From Chloroflexota bacterium (GTDB taxonomy: Bacteria > Chloroflexota > Anaerolineae > Promineifilales > Promineifilaceae): 11,015 nt of DNA. The position numbers were made by a program, and so were the translations under genes. A model generated the notes under the pieces. The model ran no database searches and was not told where the DNA came from. It saw only the letters and a list, made by a program, of their open reading frames with translations. The DNA lies in contig CP070688.1 of assembly GCA_020353135.1 (NCBI GenBank), positions 2,333,512 through 2,344,526 on the forward strand. Reading direction: 5' to 3'. Of this stretch, positions 1 through 7,003 are shown piece after piece (position 1 is the stretch's first letter; each line of letters starts with the position of its first letter).

Positions 1-1185
1 AGCAAACCCAGACGCCACTGCATGGTGGTTCATGCTTACTATCCGCTAGGCGAGATGCGCGTCCAGCGCGAAGCGCTGGCGCTGGTGAAGCACGGTTACG
101 AAGTCGACGTTGTCTGCCTAAGATACGAAGGCGAGCAATCAGTTGGCGAAGTGGACGGCGTCAAGGTGCACCGGGTTCCGATGAAACGCCATCGTGGGCA
201 TGGCCTGGTGTTCCAGTTGCTAGAGTATACGACCTTCTTTTTTCTGGCTCTCGGCCGGCTTCTACTCCTACATCGCAATAGGCGTTATGGAACGATCCAG
301 GTGCATAATCCGCCAGATTTCTTGATCTACGTGGCTTTGATACCAAAACTGCTCGGAGCGAAGCTGATCATAGACTTGCACGATCTGATGCCCGAGTTCT
401 ATGCCGACAAGGTTGGTACCGGTATGGATAGCTTGCCAGTACGCCTGGTCAAGTGGCAAGAGCGGGTGTCCTGCCGCTTCGCCGATCAGGTGATAACCGT
501 GACCGAGGTTTGGAGGAAAACCCTCATTCGGCGCGGGATACAGGCCAACAAAGTAAATGTCGTCATGAACGTAGCCGATTCGCGGCTTTTCTATCGACAG
601 TCAAATGAGGCAGAAGTTACGCGAGAGATGAACGGCTTCAAGCTGGTCTATCACGGTACGTTCACCTATCGTTATGGGCTCGACTTGATGATCCGGGCCC
701 TGGATCAAGTACGACGCCAGATTCCCGATGTTCATCTGACCTTGTTGGGCAACGGAGACGCCCGGGAAGCACTGGTCAAGCTCGTAAAGCAACTGGAGCT
801 GGAGAAACACGTATACTTCAGCCCGCGAACACACAATATCGAACAACTGCCAGAATTAATCCGCCAGGCAGACGTGGGCATCGTGGCCAATCGCGATGAT
901 GTGTTCACAGATACGCTGCTGCCGACCAAGATGATGGAGTACATCGCCCTGGGTACGCCGGTCATCGCCGCCCGGACCTCAACGATCGCGGCCTATTTTG
1001 ACGATTCGATGGTGCAGTTTTTTGAACCGGGCGATGCAAGCAGCCTGGCCGATAGCATCACGACCCTTTACGACGATCCGCGACGCCTCGCCCAATTAGT
1101 AAATGACTCTGACAGGTTCAACCAGGCGTATCGCTGGAATGACATTGCCGCGAGCTATGTGTCGCTGGTGGACGCCCTAAACTGA
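1..1185 (+). CDS. Glycosyltransferase family 4 (GT-B fold), 5' end outside window
   Basis: Likely transfers a sugar from a nucleotide-sugar donor onto a growing surface glycan, in the cytoplasm. The frame is open to base 1, with no stop and no ribosome site before the first ATG at 22. The residues around it (CMVVHAYYP) are the first beta strand of a GT4 fold with the usual Gly-rich/basic loop (PLGEMRVQREA), so the real start is probably a few codons upstream and the gene is partial. Counting from that ATG: an N-terminal Rossmann domain to about residue 185 with a hydrophobic stretch at 64-83 and an IIDLHDLMPE segment at 116-125; then the C-terminal donor-binding domain with LVYHGTFTYRYGLD (208-221) and PTKMMEYIALGTPVIA (301-316), where E306 and the following GTP are the conserved GT4 nucleotide-sugar contacts. 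It lies 24 bp before the next gene, probably in one operon. The family is clear; donor and acceptor cannot be read. Confidence 0.9.
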   Translation, partial: SKPRRHCMVVHAYYPLGEMRVQREALALVKHGYEVDVVCLRYEGEQSVGEVDGVKVHRVPMKRHRGHGLVFQLLEYTTFFFLALGRLLLLHRNRRYGTIQVHNPPDFLIYVALIPKLLGAKLIIDLHDLMPEFYADKVGTGMDSLPVRLVKWQERVSCRFADQVITVTEVWRKTLIRRGIQANKVNVVMNVADSRLFYRQSNEAEVTREMNGFKLVYHGTFTYRYGLDLMIRALDQVRRQIPDVHLTLLGNGDAREALVKLVKQLELEKHVYFSPRTHNIEQLPELIRQADVGIVANRDDVFTDTLLPTKMMEYIALGTPVIAARTSTIAAYFDDSMVQFFEPGDASSLADSITTLYDDPRRLAQLVNDSDRFNQAYRWNDIAASYVSLVDALN

Positions 1186-1199
1186 CGGCTGCAATAATC

Positions 1200-1206
1200 G
1201 GAGAAG
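1200..1206 (+). promoter_or_regulatory. Ribosome binding site for the adenylate-forming enzyme
   Basis: GGAGAAG ends three bases before the ATG at 1210. It supports that start and independent initiation immediately after the glycosyltransferase stop. Confidence 0.6.
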
Positions 1207-1209
1207 ACG

Positions 1210-2841
1210 ATGTCGTACTTCGGCGAATTGAAGATCTGGGGCCAGTTTCTATGGGGACTGCATTCGTTCCTTCGAGAGACGATCTCCTTGAATGACGCCA
1301 GAGAAATCGTCCAGCGACGCCAGGAACAAAGAGAAGCTAACTTTCTGTCGTGGGTGGAACAAGGCATTTATGGTTTTGCGCGTAGCCCCTACCTGCCCAT
1401 GTTGAAGCTGGCTGGCTGTGAGCTGGGCGACATCCGAAACATGGTTCAGGACAAGGGTTTGAACAAGACGCTGATGGCTTTGCGCGAAGCCGACGTGTAT
1501 GTTTCATTTGAAGAATACAAGGGACGAAAGCCCATTGTCAGGGATGGAACAGTCCTGCCAGTGGAAGTCGGCGATTTCGACAACCCATACGTGCATAACT
1601 ATTATCGCGGCGAAACCGGAGGAACCACCGGTCCGGCGACGCGGGTTTTGATCGATCTCGATCATCTGGCTGCCCAGGCGCCCGTCATCATGCTCGGTCG
1701 CGAGGCCAATGACCTACTTGGGGTGCCGTCGGCCGTGTGGCTAGACATCCTGCCCGATGTGGCCGGCATCATGAATATCCTGCGGCCGGCCCGATTTGGG
1801 GAGGTGCCAACGAAGTGGTTTTCGCCCGATATGATTCGAGAATCTAGCGCTTCAATGTCGGCCAAGTTTCGTCTGGCCACCTATTCCATGATCGGCGTTG
1901 GGCGGTTGTCAGGCACGGCGATTCCGTGGTCCGAAAGGGTCACGTTGGACGAGCCGCTCAAGATAGCCCAGTGGATGGACGAGATGCTAAAGGCTCACGG
2001 CGCCTGTTTGCTCTACACCCATGTTAGCAAAGCGCTACGAGTGTGCATTGCCGCCCGCGAGGCAGGCCTCGATTTAACTGGCGCGGCCGTCATGGCCGGC
2101 GGTGAGCCTCCTACCGAAACCAAAGTGCGGGAGATTACCAGTACAGGAGCGCGCTGGATACCTATCTATCCTTTCAGCGAGTATGGTACTGTTGGGATTG
2201 GCTGCGCCAATCCGGTAGATGAAAACGACTTACACTTGCTTGATGATGGCCTGGCGCTCATCCAGTACCCACGACAGATGCCAGGTTCGACGTTGATGGT
2301 GGACGCATTCAACTACACCACCCTGCTGCCAACCGCGCCCAAGCTGTTTCTGAATGTCGAGAGCGACGATTACGGCATTATTGAACAGCGGTCCTGCGGC
2401 TGTCTCCTGGAAACCTATGGTTATCCCTACCATTTACGCCAGGTCCGAAGCTTCTCCAAACTAACGAGTGAAGCCGGAACGTTGATCGGCAGCGAGATGA
2501 TTCGCATCCTCGAAGAAGTGCTGCCGGCTCGTTTCGGAGGCTCCGCTCTTGACTATCAGCTATTAGAGGAAGAAGACGAGCAAGGGTTCACTCGTCTGAG
2601 CCTGCTGGTTCACCCAGATATCCAGGTCGACGATGAGGAAGCCGTCATTGAGAGCGTACTGGATGCCTTGCAGCCGAATAGCGCCGGCCCTGGACAGGGT
2701 AGTCTGGCGGCCGAGATGACGCGGAGCACTTGGAAGCAAGCGAATACACTTAGGATTAAGAGACAGGCGCCAATCTTAACCGCCCACGGCAAAATGATGC
2801 CGCTCTATGTAGCGCCAAAGAACCTGGATCCACAGCAATAG
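1210..2841 (+). CDS. Adenylate-forming acyl-CoA ligase-like enzyme (PaaK / F390 synthetase family)
   Basis: A 543-residue cytoplasmic protein of the ANL superfamily. Known members activate a carboxylate with ATP to an acyl-AMP, usually followed by transfer to CoA. Visible motifs: the Gly/Thr-rich phosphate loop ETGGTTGPAT (135-144); AGGEPP (296-301); an aromatic-rich segment IYPFSEYG (319-326) at the place of the usual YGxTE motif; NVESDDYG (382-389) at the place of the ribose-binding Asp; and a C-terminal HGK with K528, a candidate for the catalytic lysine. It is about 100 residues longer than typical PaaK (about 430), mainly from an N-terminal region of roughly 125 residues before the phosphate loop. 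The GT4 gene directly upstream suggests it prepares an acyl group for a glycan or glycolipid, rather than degrading phenylacetate. That role is inference; the substrate is unknown. Confidence 0.8.
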   Translation: MSYFGELKIWGQFLWGLHSFLRETISLNDAREIVQRRQEQREANFLSWVEQGIYGFARSPYLPMLKLAGCELGDIRNMVQDKGLNKTLMALREADVYVSFEEYKGRKPIVRDGTVLPVEVGDFDNPYVHNYYRGETGGTTGPATRVLIDLDHLAAQAPVIMLGREANDLLGVPSAVWLDILPDVAGIMNILRPARFGEVPTKWFSPDMIRESSASMSAKFRLATYSMIGVGRLSGTAIPWSERVTLDEPLKIAQWMDEMLKAHGACLLYTHVSKALRVCIAAREAGLDLTGAAVMAGGEPPTETKVREITSTGARWIPIYPFSEYGTVGIGCANPVDENDLHLLDDGLALIQYPRQMPGSTLMVDAFNYTTLLPTAPKLFLNVESDDYGIIEQRSCGCLLETYGYPYHLRQVRSFSKLTSEAGTLIGSEMIRILEEVLPARFGGSALDYQLLEEEDEQGFTRLSLLVHPDIQVDDEEAVIESVLDALQPNSAGPGQGSLAAEMTRSTWKQANTLRIKRQAPILTAHGKMMPLYVAPKNLDPQQ

Positions 2842-2940
2842 CACGGACCGCCACTCCACTACCTATTCCACTTAATTGTGTCAGGCCAAAGATCTGCGCG
2901 AGACAACGTCCCGGCTCTACTGCCGCCCGCACCGGCCGGC

Positions 2941-2969
2941 TGAACAGTTAATGAGTTTTGTGCGATAAT
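2941..2969 (+). promoter_or_regulatory. Candidate sigma70-type promoter with extended -10
   Basis: TGAACA (2941-2946, 4 of 6 to the -35 consensus), a 17-base spacer and GATAAT (2964-2969) preceded by TGC, the extended -10 pattern. The predicted start near 2976 would give a leader of about 60 bases before the gene at 3039. The 197-bp spacer 2842-3038 shows no clear terminator for the upstream pair. Confidence 0.45.
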
Positions 2970-3038
2970 GGGCAAGGATTGGGTACGAGAGCGGACCGGC
3001 CGTTCACTCTCTAGCGGATTGACCAGTTGGAGCGAAGG

Positions 3039-3860
3039 ATGCGAGATAGAACAGTCGGATATTTCGTGGTCGGAGCCGTATTTCTACTTGTCGTAGTTGG
3101 ATTGCTGGGTGGGAACTCGACCACGACCGGCCAGGATGCGCCGACTGTCGAGTATTACTTACCAGCCATATCCTTCGATGTAACAAGGGTCAACTACATG
3201 CCCCTTGTTCGAGACGATCCTACGCCGACTCCCACGCCGACCCCTACGCCAACGCCGACCCGCGTTCCGGGCGAGACAAATTTGCTGCCTAATCCCTCTT
3301 TCGAGGACGGTTGGTATCACCCGGATGACATTCCTGAACTCCAGATTCCAGACGAATGGATCTTCGAGTGGGACGAAGGACCTAATCCTCTGGCGCCTGA
3401 ACCCTGGAATAACTTCAAGCGGCCGGAGGTTCGGGTGTTGAGCAGGCGGTTCTTGCCGCCCGAGGAGCACGACCTGTTCATCTGGGACGGCGATCAAACA
3501 CTGAAAGTGTTCAAAGGCTATGGGGCGATAAGTTTTCGACTGATCGAATCGATCTATTTGCAGCCAGGTCGATACCAGCTAGAGATCAACGTGTTTCCCG
3601 ATTTGGTGGTCGACTATTCTTCGAGCGGCCAGAAGATTTGGGCGCCTGATCCCAAATCAGGTGAGCTACGTATTACGATTGATGACCGTAATGGCGCCTG
3701 GATACTTCCGACGATCGGCCAGAAAAACACAATCCGCCACACCTTCGACGTGCACCAGGCAAAAGTTGTGCACGTTACCGTGGCTATTCGCGGCCGTTGG
3801 GCTATTCTCAACAACGGCTGGTTCATGGACGATTGGCGCCTGGTCAAGGTGTCTGGCTGA
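3039..3860 (+). CDS. Membrane-anchored surface protein with Pro-Thr stalk and CBM-like domain
   Basis: A 273-residue exported protein. I chose the ATG at 3039, not the in-frame TTG at 3027, because GGAG at 3029-3032 lies six bases before it and overlaps the TTG. A hydrophobic segment at about residues 6-24 follows MRDR and ends in GG with no lipobox, so it is an uncleaved anchor or signal peptide. A linker follows, then seven Pro-Thr pairs at 61-74, a typical rigid surface stalk. From residue 80 the domain begins TNLLPNPSFEDGW, the signature opening of CBM4/9-like and galactose-binding-like beta sandwiches, and it ends in GWFMDDWRLVKV (260-271), the usual closing strand. It probably displays a carbohydrate-binding or adhesive domain on the cell surface. 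No catalytic domain is present and the ligand is unknown. The gene ends 19 bp from a convergent gene. Confidence 0.75.
   Translation: MRDRTVGYFVVGAVFLLVVVGLLGGNSTTTGQDAPTVEYYLPAISFDVTRVNYMPLVRDDPTPTPTPTPTPTPTRVPGETNLLPNPSFEDGWYHPDDIPELQIPDEWIFEWDEGPNPLAPEPWNNFKRPEVRVLSRRFLPPEEHDLFIWDGDQTLKVFKGYGAISFRLIESIYLQPGRYQLEINVFPDLVVDYSSSGQKIWAPDPKSGELRITIDDRNGAWILPTIGQKNTIRHTFDVHQAKVVHVTVAIRGRWAILNNGWFMDDWRLVKVSG
3219..3260 (+). repeat. Coding low-complexity repeat, (Pro-Thr)7
   Basis: Seven consecutive Pro-Thr codon pairs. The codons vary (CCT, CCG, CCC, CCA with ACG, ACT, ACC) on a loose 6- to 12-base period. The protein repeat is therefore selected or old rather than a fresh microsatellite expansion. 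Confidence 0.85.
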
Positions 3861-3863
3861 CGT

Positions 3864-3882
3864 TGACCACAAGCGTGGTTCA
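3864..3882. terminator. Weak hairpin between convergent genes
   Basis: ACCAC-AAGC-GTGGT (3866-3879) forms a five-pair stem, extendable with a bulged T, exactly in the 19-bp gap between the convergent stop codons. There is no clear T run on either side, so it could be a weak shared terminator or only a chance hairpin. Confidence 0.25.
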
Positions 3883-4098
3883 GTTGCCCAATTTCTCGCT
3901 CTCGCCGTAGAACCAGATGATGTGACGGCACTGTTTGCAGATGTAACAATCTCCCGCAGGGTTTAGCCAATCGAAATCGAAGAAGCTGGCGACCTTGGTA
4001 TTCAGCTGGGCCTCCTTCTTCCAGAATTTCTGACCATCACAGATCGGACACTGCAACAAATGTCCTGCTCGCTCGAAAGCCTCGGCGCCTTCAGTCAT
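3880..4098 (-). CDS. Small zinc-ribbon protein (CxxC...CxxC), 72 residues
   Basis: Probably a single zinc-ribbon domain. CPIC (C17, C20) and CYICKQC (C51, C54, C57) bracket a conserved-looking core, KFWKKEAQLNT (24-34) followed by FFDFDWLN (39-46). C17/C20/C54/C57 are the likely zinc ligands and C51 is extra. Small proteins of this layout in actinobacteria and Chloroflexota are often labelled nucleic-acid-binding, but no function is established and I do not assign one. The frame extends 27 residues further upstream; I chose ATG 4098 because GGAG (complement of 4107-4110) lies eight bases before it and the extension (a Cys/Arg-rich stretch) has no ribosome site. It is the last gene of the minus-strand block, downstream of another zinc-ribbon gene. 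Confidence 0.72.
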   Translation of the reverse strand: MTEGAEAFERAGHLLQCPICDGQKFWKKEAQLNTKVASFFDFDWLNPAGDCYICKQCRHIIWFYGESEKLGN

Positions 4099-4212
4099 TC
4101 CATGATCTCCTAATGCCCGTCGTCCCAGACTTGCGTATAGTCCGGAGCGACATATCCATTCTTGCCGATAGTATGGCATAGTCGACTCGAGAGCGCATCG
4201 GGCAAGTGGGCG

Positions 4213-4230
4213 ATTCTAGAATGGTAAGTT
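4213..4230. promoter_or_regulatory. Palindrome plus motif shared with upstream of the second zinc-ribbon gene
   Basis: ATTCTAGAAT (4213-4222) is a perfect 10-base palindrome. The overlapping words TAGAATGG (4217-4224) and TGGTAAGTT (4222-4230) both recur, in the other order, at 4736-4751. The site lies about 115 bp upstream of the zinc-ribbon start at 4098 and could be a regulator site. Confidence 0.3.
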
Positions 4231-4231
4231 G

Positions 4232-4303
4232 GCCAATTTGCCAGACGCCTTTGTCCTGGCCAATTCGCTAGACGCGTTTGTCCTGGCTGATTTGCTGCAC
4301 GCC
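4232..4303. repeat. 27-bp tandem repeat, 2.7 copies
   Basis: Unit 1 is 4232-4258 and unit 2 is 4259-4285. They differ at only four positions (GCCAATTTGCCAGACGCC... against GCCAATTCGCTAGACGCG...). A decayed third copy starts at 4286 and is recognisable to about 4303. The array lies in the 225-bp spacer between the two zinc-ribbon genes. The ends of each unit (GCCAG...CTGGC) can pair, so the array may form small hairpins. Confidence 0.8.
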
Positions 4304-4323
4304 AGATGGGTGCTCCAGTCAGA

Positions 4324-4710
4324 TCAGCGACTCCGGCGCATGGGGAATGAGCTCTTCCAGTCGGTAGCGAAAGGCGGTTGCCAGCGGCCGTATTCATTCT
4401 TCTGGCTCAGAGCTCGATGGGTCGAACACTGGCAGCCTTTGTCTTCTTTAGTCGAGCAGCCGGCTATCAGGCGCTCCAGGTTGGCCAGCTCCTGGTCGCC
4501 TAGCCGGTAGCCACGGTGGTCCCACGATTCCGAGTCCGGATTGCCTCGGCGCGATTCCTCGTAAATCGCCGCCCCACGAAAACTACAGTTTCCGCAGAGG
4601 ACGATTTGCAACAATATGTCATCCGAGCGGCTGTCGGGGGGCAGGGTGATAGAAGTAACGATCCGAAGCGACCAGGTGCTCGCGCAGTCAGGACAATCAA
4701 AATAGGCCAC
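4324..4710 (-). CDS. Zinc-ribbon hypothetical protein, 128 residues
   Basis: I do not recognise a named family. Two CxxC knuckles are clear: CPDC (C6, C9) and CGNC (C39, C42) make a probable N-terminal zinc ribbon. The following residues 45-75 are polar with EESRRG and ESWDHRGYRLGD, and there are three further cysteines (C85, C93, C95) before a basic tail. The start is GTG 4710: GAGGAAG (complement of 4717-4723) sits six bases before it, and the protein then opens MAYFDCPDC, as expected for a ribbon at the very N terminus. The gene lies 92 bp after the pirin stop and 225 bp before the other zinc-ribbon gene, on the same strand. Nucleic-acid or protein binding is plausible but not shown. Confidence 0.68.
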   Translation of the reverse strand: MAYFDCPDCASTWSLRIVTSITLPPDSRSDDILLQIVLCGNCSFRGAAIYEESRRGNPDSESWDHRGYRLGDQELANLERLIAGCSTKEDKGCQCSTHRALSQKNEYGRWQPPFATDWKSSFPMRRSR

Positions 4711-4716
4711 AGGGCA

Positions 4717-4723
4717 CTTCCTC
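4717..4723 (-). promoter_or_regulatory. Ribosome binding site fixing the GTG start of the zinc-ribbon gene
   Basis: GAGGAAG on the minus strand, six bases before the GTG at 4710. No ATG start is available in frame nearby, so this site decides the start. Confidence 0.55.
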
Positions 4724-4735
4724 TTAATGATTGAC

Positions 4736-4751
4736 TGGTAAGTTAGAATGG
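4736..4751. promoter_or_regulatory. Second copy of the shared upstream motif
   Basis: TGGTAAGTTAGAATGG contains the same two words found at 4217-4230, arranged in the opposite order and overlapping. It lies 26-41 bases before the GTG at 4710. Read on the minus strand (CCATTCTAACTTACCA) it could be a promoter-proximal regulator site. Confidence 0.3.
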
Positions 4752-4802
4752 TCGAAGCTCACTGCAAACAATGCAGCAGAGGCGGAGCTCCGGCTCAATG
4801 GC

Positions 4803-5672
4803 TCAATCCGTTACGAAGGTACCGTTGCGCAGGTCAGCCAGGGCCTGCAAGATTTCCTCGCGGGTGTTCATCACGAAGGGGCCATAAGGCACGATGGGCT
4901 CTCCGAAAGGCGCGCCGGCGATCCACATGAAACGGGCGGCCGAACCGGGACTGGCCTGGATCCGCGCGTGATCGCCATCGCCAAAGACGATCATGCTCAC
5001 CGCTTCGACGTTTTCACCCTTACCCTCTTCATTCAGGCCGAATAGCCCTGCGCCCTCGAAAAGGTAGGCCACGGCCGAATGGCCTTCGGGCACGGGCAGC
5101 GTGATCTCAACCGCCGGTTCCAGGGCAATGTCCATGTACAGCGGCCGGGCGGCGATCTCGGTCACCGGCCCTTTCACGCCGCCAAATTCGCCGGCAACGA
5201 CCCGAACTTTGGCTCCGTCCTTCTTTACGGTTGGGATGGTGTCGGCCGCGACTTCCTGGTAACGAGGCAGGCTCATCTTCTCGGCCGCCGGAAGATTGAC
5301 CCAGAGCTGGAAGCCGTCGACGATGCCGCTTGGACCGCGCTTGGGCATCTCCTCGTGCATGATGCCACGGCCGCTGGTCATCCATTGCACGTCGCCCGGA
5401 CCGATAACGCCCACGTTGCCCAGGCTGTCTCGATGACGGGTATTGCCCTCCAACATGTAGGTGACCGTTTCGATGCCCCGGTGGGGATGGGTGGGAAAGC
5501 CGACGATAGGTCCTTCGATGGGATCGTTGAAGGCGAAATGGTCAAAAAGCAGGAAAGGATCGAAGGGGTTGGCCTGGTTAGGCCCGAAGCTGCGGCGCAG
5601 TAGCACGCCGGCGCCTTCGATCACATATTGCGGATCGATTACCTGATTCACAGTTCTGGGTAGGTCTGTCAT
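4803..5672 (-). CDS. Pirin family protein (bicupin, metal-binding)
   Basis: A 289-residue cytoplasmic bicupin, the normal pirin length. Bacterial pirins include enzymes with quercetin 2,3-dioxygenase activity and proteins that modulate metabolic enzymes; which applies here is unknown. The metal site is complete: THPHRG (H62, H64) and IMHEE (H106, E108) match the 2-His + His-Glu set of human pirin (H56, H58, H101, E103). The pirin domain covers roughly residues 15-130 and includes the signature around GIETVTYMLEG. The C-terminal cupin covers about 175-285 and ends with the family segment GAPFGEPIVPYGPFVMNT. The ATG at 5672 is preceded by GAGGAA (5677-5682) at four bases. It lies 168 bp after ldhA on the same strand with its own candidate promoter, and upstream of two zinc-ribbon genes. 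Confidence 0.93.
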   Translation of the reverse strand: MTDLPRTVNQVIDPQYVIEGAGVLLRRSFGPNQANPFDPFLLFDHFAFNDPIEGPIVGFPTHPHRGIETVTYMLEGNTRHRDSLGNVGVIGPGDVQWMTSGRGIMHEEMPKRGPSGIVDGFQLWVNLPAAEKMSLPRYQEVAADTIPTVKKDGAKVRVVAGEFGGVKGPVTEIAARPLYMDIALEPAVEITLPVPEGHSAVAYLFEGAGLFGLNEEGKGENVEAVSMIVFGDGDHARIQASPGSAARFMWIAGAPFGEPIVPYGPFVMNTREEILQALADLRNGTFVTD

Positions 5673-5714
5673 CGTATTCCTCGCTTGCCGTGCATAAGGG
5701 TAAATGAGAATAGC

Positions 5715-5723
5715 ATTCTATCA
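5715..5723 (-). promoter_or_regulatory. Candidate extended -10 promoter for the pirin gene
   Basis: On the minus strand TGA-TAGAAT forms an extended -10 (TGn plus TAGAAT, complement of 5715-5720) with a short leader of about 35 bases to the ATG at 5672. No good -35 box is visible, which is tolerable for an extended -10 promoter. Confidence 0.35.
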
Positions 5724-5840
5724 GTAACCCTAGCCGTCGCCCTTAATCTCTCACGATCTGCAAAGAGCCCAGGCCAGGATAGTTGGATTTTTGTGGCCAA
5801 TTCTGTCTATCGGAGAGCGGTGCTATCGTCGAGCAGCCTT

Positions 5841-6851
5841 TCATGAGCCTTTGGCGGCGGCGGCCGTAATCTCGTTTTCACTTGCGCCAGTAATCTCTAT
5901 GTCATGGATATTGCGCAGGGTCGTTTCGGCGATGTTGGCCAGCGCCTTCTCGGTGAAGAATCCCTGATGGCCGGTAATGACTACGTTAGGTAACGTTAGA
6001 AGGCGGGCGAAGACATCATCCTGGATGATCTGGTCAGAAAGGTCCTCAAAGAATAGATCGGCCTCCTCTTCATACACATCCAGGCCAAGGTGGCCGATCT
6101 GGCCTGATTTGAGACCCACCAAGACCGCCTGGGCGTCAATAAGCGCACCGCGGCTGGTGTTTAATATCGTTACGCCTCGTTTCATCCTGGAAATACTGGC
6201 AGCATTGATCAAGTGGTGAGTGTCTGGGGTAAGTGGGCAGTGAAGGCTGATAATGTCCGATTCTTGAAAGAGCTCGTCCAGTTCGATGTAGCGCATGCCC
6301 ATTTCCTTGCAGGTTGCGTTGGGCGCGATGTCGTAGCCAAGCAATCGGCAGCCAAAACCGTGAAAGATGCGGCTGGTGGCTTCGCCGATTTTACCGGTAC
6401 CGACGATTCCCACGGTCAAACCATATATGTCGTAGCCCAGCAGGCCATCAAGCGAGAAGTTGCCTTCGCGCACGCGGTTATAGGCTCGGTGGGTCTTTCG
6501 ATTGAGGGCCATGAGCAGGGCAATGGCATGTTCGGCGACCGCATAGGGCGAATAGGCCGGCACGCGAACAACCTTGAACCCTAATTGCTGGGCTGCTTCG
6601 AGGTCGACGTGATTGAAGCCGGCCGATCTCAAGGCTATTAGCTCTGCGTCGCCGCGCTGAAGTTGCAGAAGCACGTGAGCATCGATCTCGTCGTTGACGA
6701 AGACGCAAACGCAGTCGAATCCTTCGGCCAAGGGTGCGGTTGCACGCGTCAGCCGGGGCTCAAAGAAGGTCAGCTCATGGCCGAAAGCCTCGTTTGCCGC
6801 TTCGAAGTACTTCCGATCATAGGGCTTTGTACTAAATACGGCCACATTCAT
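5841..6851 (-). CDS. ldhA: D-lactate dehydrogenase (NAD-dependent, LdhA type)
   Basis: Reduces pyruvate to D-lactate with NADH, a cytoplasmic fermentative step that regenerates NAD. The 336-residue length matches the family, and the sequence closely resembles E. coli LdhA, for instance [15 protein letters not shown] at the start, [11 protein letters not shown] (74-84), [17 protein letters not shown] (94-110) and VNDEIDA. The NAD site is GIVGTGKIG (148-156), followed by D174, which selects NAD. The catalytic set is present: R234 in [10 protein letters not shown]263 in DVYEEE and H295 in TGHQGF. The C terminus carries the substrate-domain return helix and an Ala-rich tail. The ATG at 6851 overlaps the stop of a short upstream ORF as TAATG. 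AGGAG (6863-6867) lies 11 bases before it, rather far, which fits coupled translation. Assignment is firm; preference for another 2-oxoacid cannot be excluded. Confidence 0.95.
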   Translation of the reverse strand: MNVAVFSTKPYDRKYFEAANEAFGHELTFFEPRLTRATAPLAEGFDCVCVFVNDEIDAHVLLQLQRGDAELIALRSAGFNHVDLEAAQQLGFKVVRVPAYSPYAVAEHAIALLMALNRKTHRAYNRVREGNFSLDGLLGYDIYGLTVGIVGTGKIGEATSRIFHGFGCRLLGYDIAPNATCKEMGMRYIELDELFQESDIISLHCPLTPDTHHLINAASISRMKRGVTILNTSRGALIDAQAVLVGLKSGQIGHLGLDVYEEEADLFFEDLSDQIIQDDVFARLLTLPNVVITGHQGFFTEKALANIAETTLRNIHDIEITGASENEITAAAAKGS

Positions 6852-7003
6852 TATCGTCCACTCTCCTGTTCAACTGACTCATCCGAGTACCGCTTGCCAC
6901 TCATTATCTCGCTAACCTGATCGGGGATGTTTTCGGGTTCGATATGGTCTATGTTACTCCCATGCGTGGGAATATCAAGATCACGAAAAGAGCCTGGCGA
7001 CAT
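6851..7003 (-). CDS. Possible small coupled ORF or gene remnant upstream of ldhA, 50 codons
   Basis: An ORF in the spacer between the FAS1 gene and ldhA. It begins at ATG 7003 and ends in TAA that shares one base with the ldhA start (TAATG). The product is 50 residues, acidic and hydrophilic, without Cys or membrane segment; the central part reads [20 protein letters not shown] (9-28). The composition looks coding-like and the ldhA ribosome site lies inside its last codons. Against it: the ATG is in the loop of the hairpin at 6988-7018, there is no good ribosome site, and a candidate promoter at 6951-6978 would start transcripts inside the ORF. A shorter form from ATG 6904 (17 codons) is possible. 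It could also be the tail of a gene truncated at the hairpin. No family recognised. Confidence 0.3.
   Translation of the reverse strand: MSPGSFRDLDIPTHGSNIDHIEPENIPDQVSEIMSGKRYSDESVEQESGR
6951..6978 (-). promoter_or_regulatory. Candidate ldhA promoter with a dyad in the spacer
   Basis: On the minus strand TTGATA (complement of 6973-6978, 5 of 6 to consensus), a 16-base spacer, then TAACAT (complement of 6951-6956, 4 of 6). The spacer contains the inverted repeat TCCCA-TGCG-TGGGA (6958-6971), well placed for a repressor. The leader to ldhA would be about 95 bases. It lies just downstream of the FAS1 terminator hairpin. Confidence 0.4.

Noticed and set aside
3027..3038. TTG start four codons before the chosen start of the CBM-like protein
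   Set aside because: The GGAG ribosome site overlaps this TTG and is correctly spaced only for the ATG at 3039.
4110..4510. Open frames on both strands through the tandem repeat (minus 4397-4110, plus 4229-4510)
   Set aside because: They arise because the 27-bp repeat keeps frames open. They overlap the 3' part of a better-supported zinc-ribbon gene and lack ribosome sites.
4783..4807. GGAGCTCC palindrome and the tandem 8-mer GGCTCAAT x2 at the end of the pirin gene
   Set aside because: A short palindrome without loop or T run and a two-copy 8-mer are too weak to call a terminator or attachment site.
5079..5603. A 174-codon plus-strand open frame
   Set aside because: Antisense to the pirin gene, whose metal-binding motifs are complete. 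The plus frame shows no family features.
6213..6584. A 123-codon plus-strand open frame
   Set aside because: Mirror of the ldhA coding sequence, which carries all NAD and catalytic motifs.
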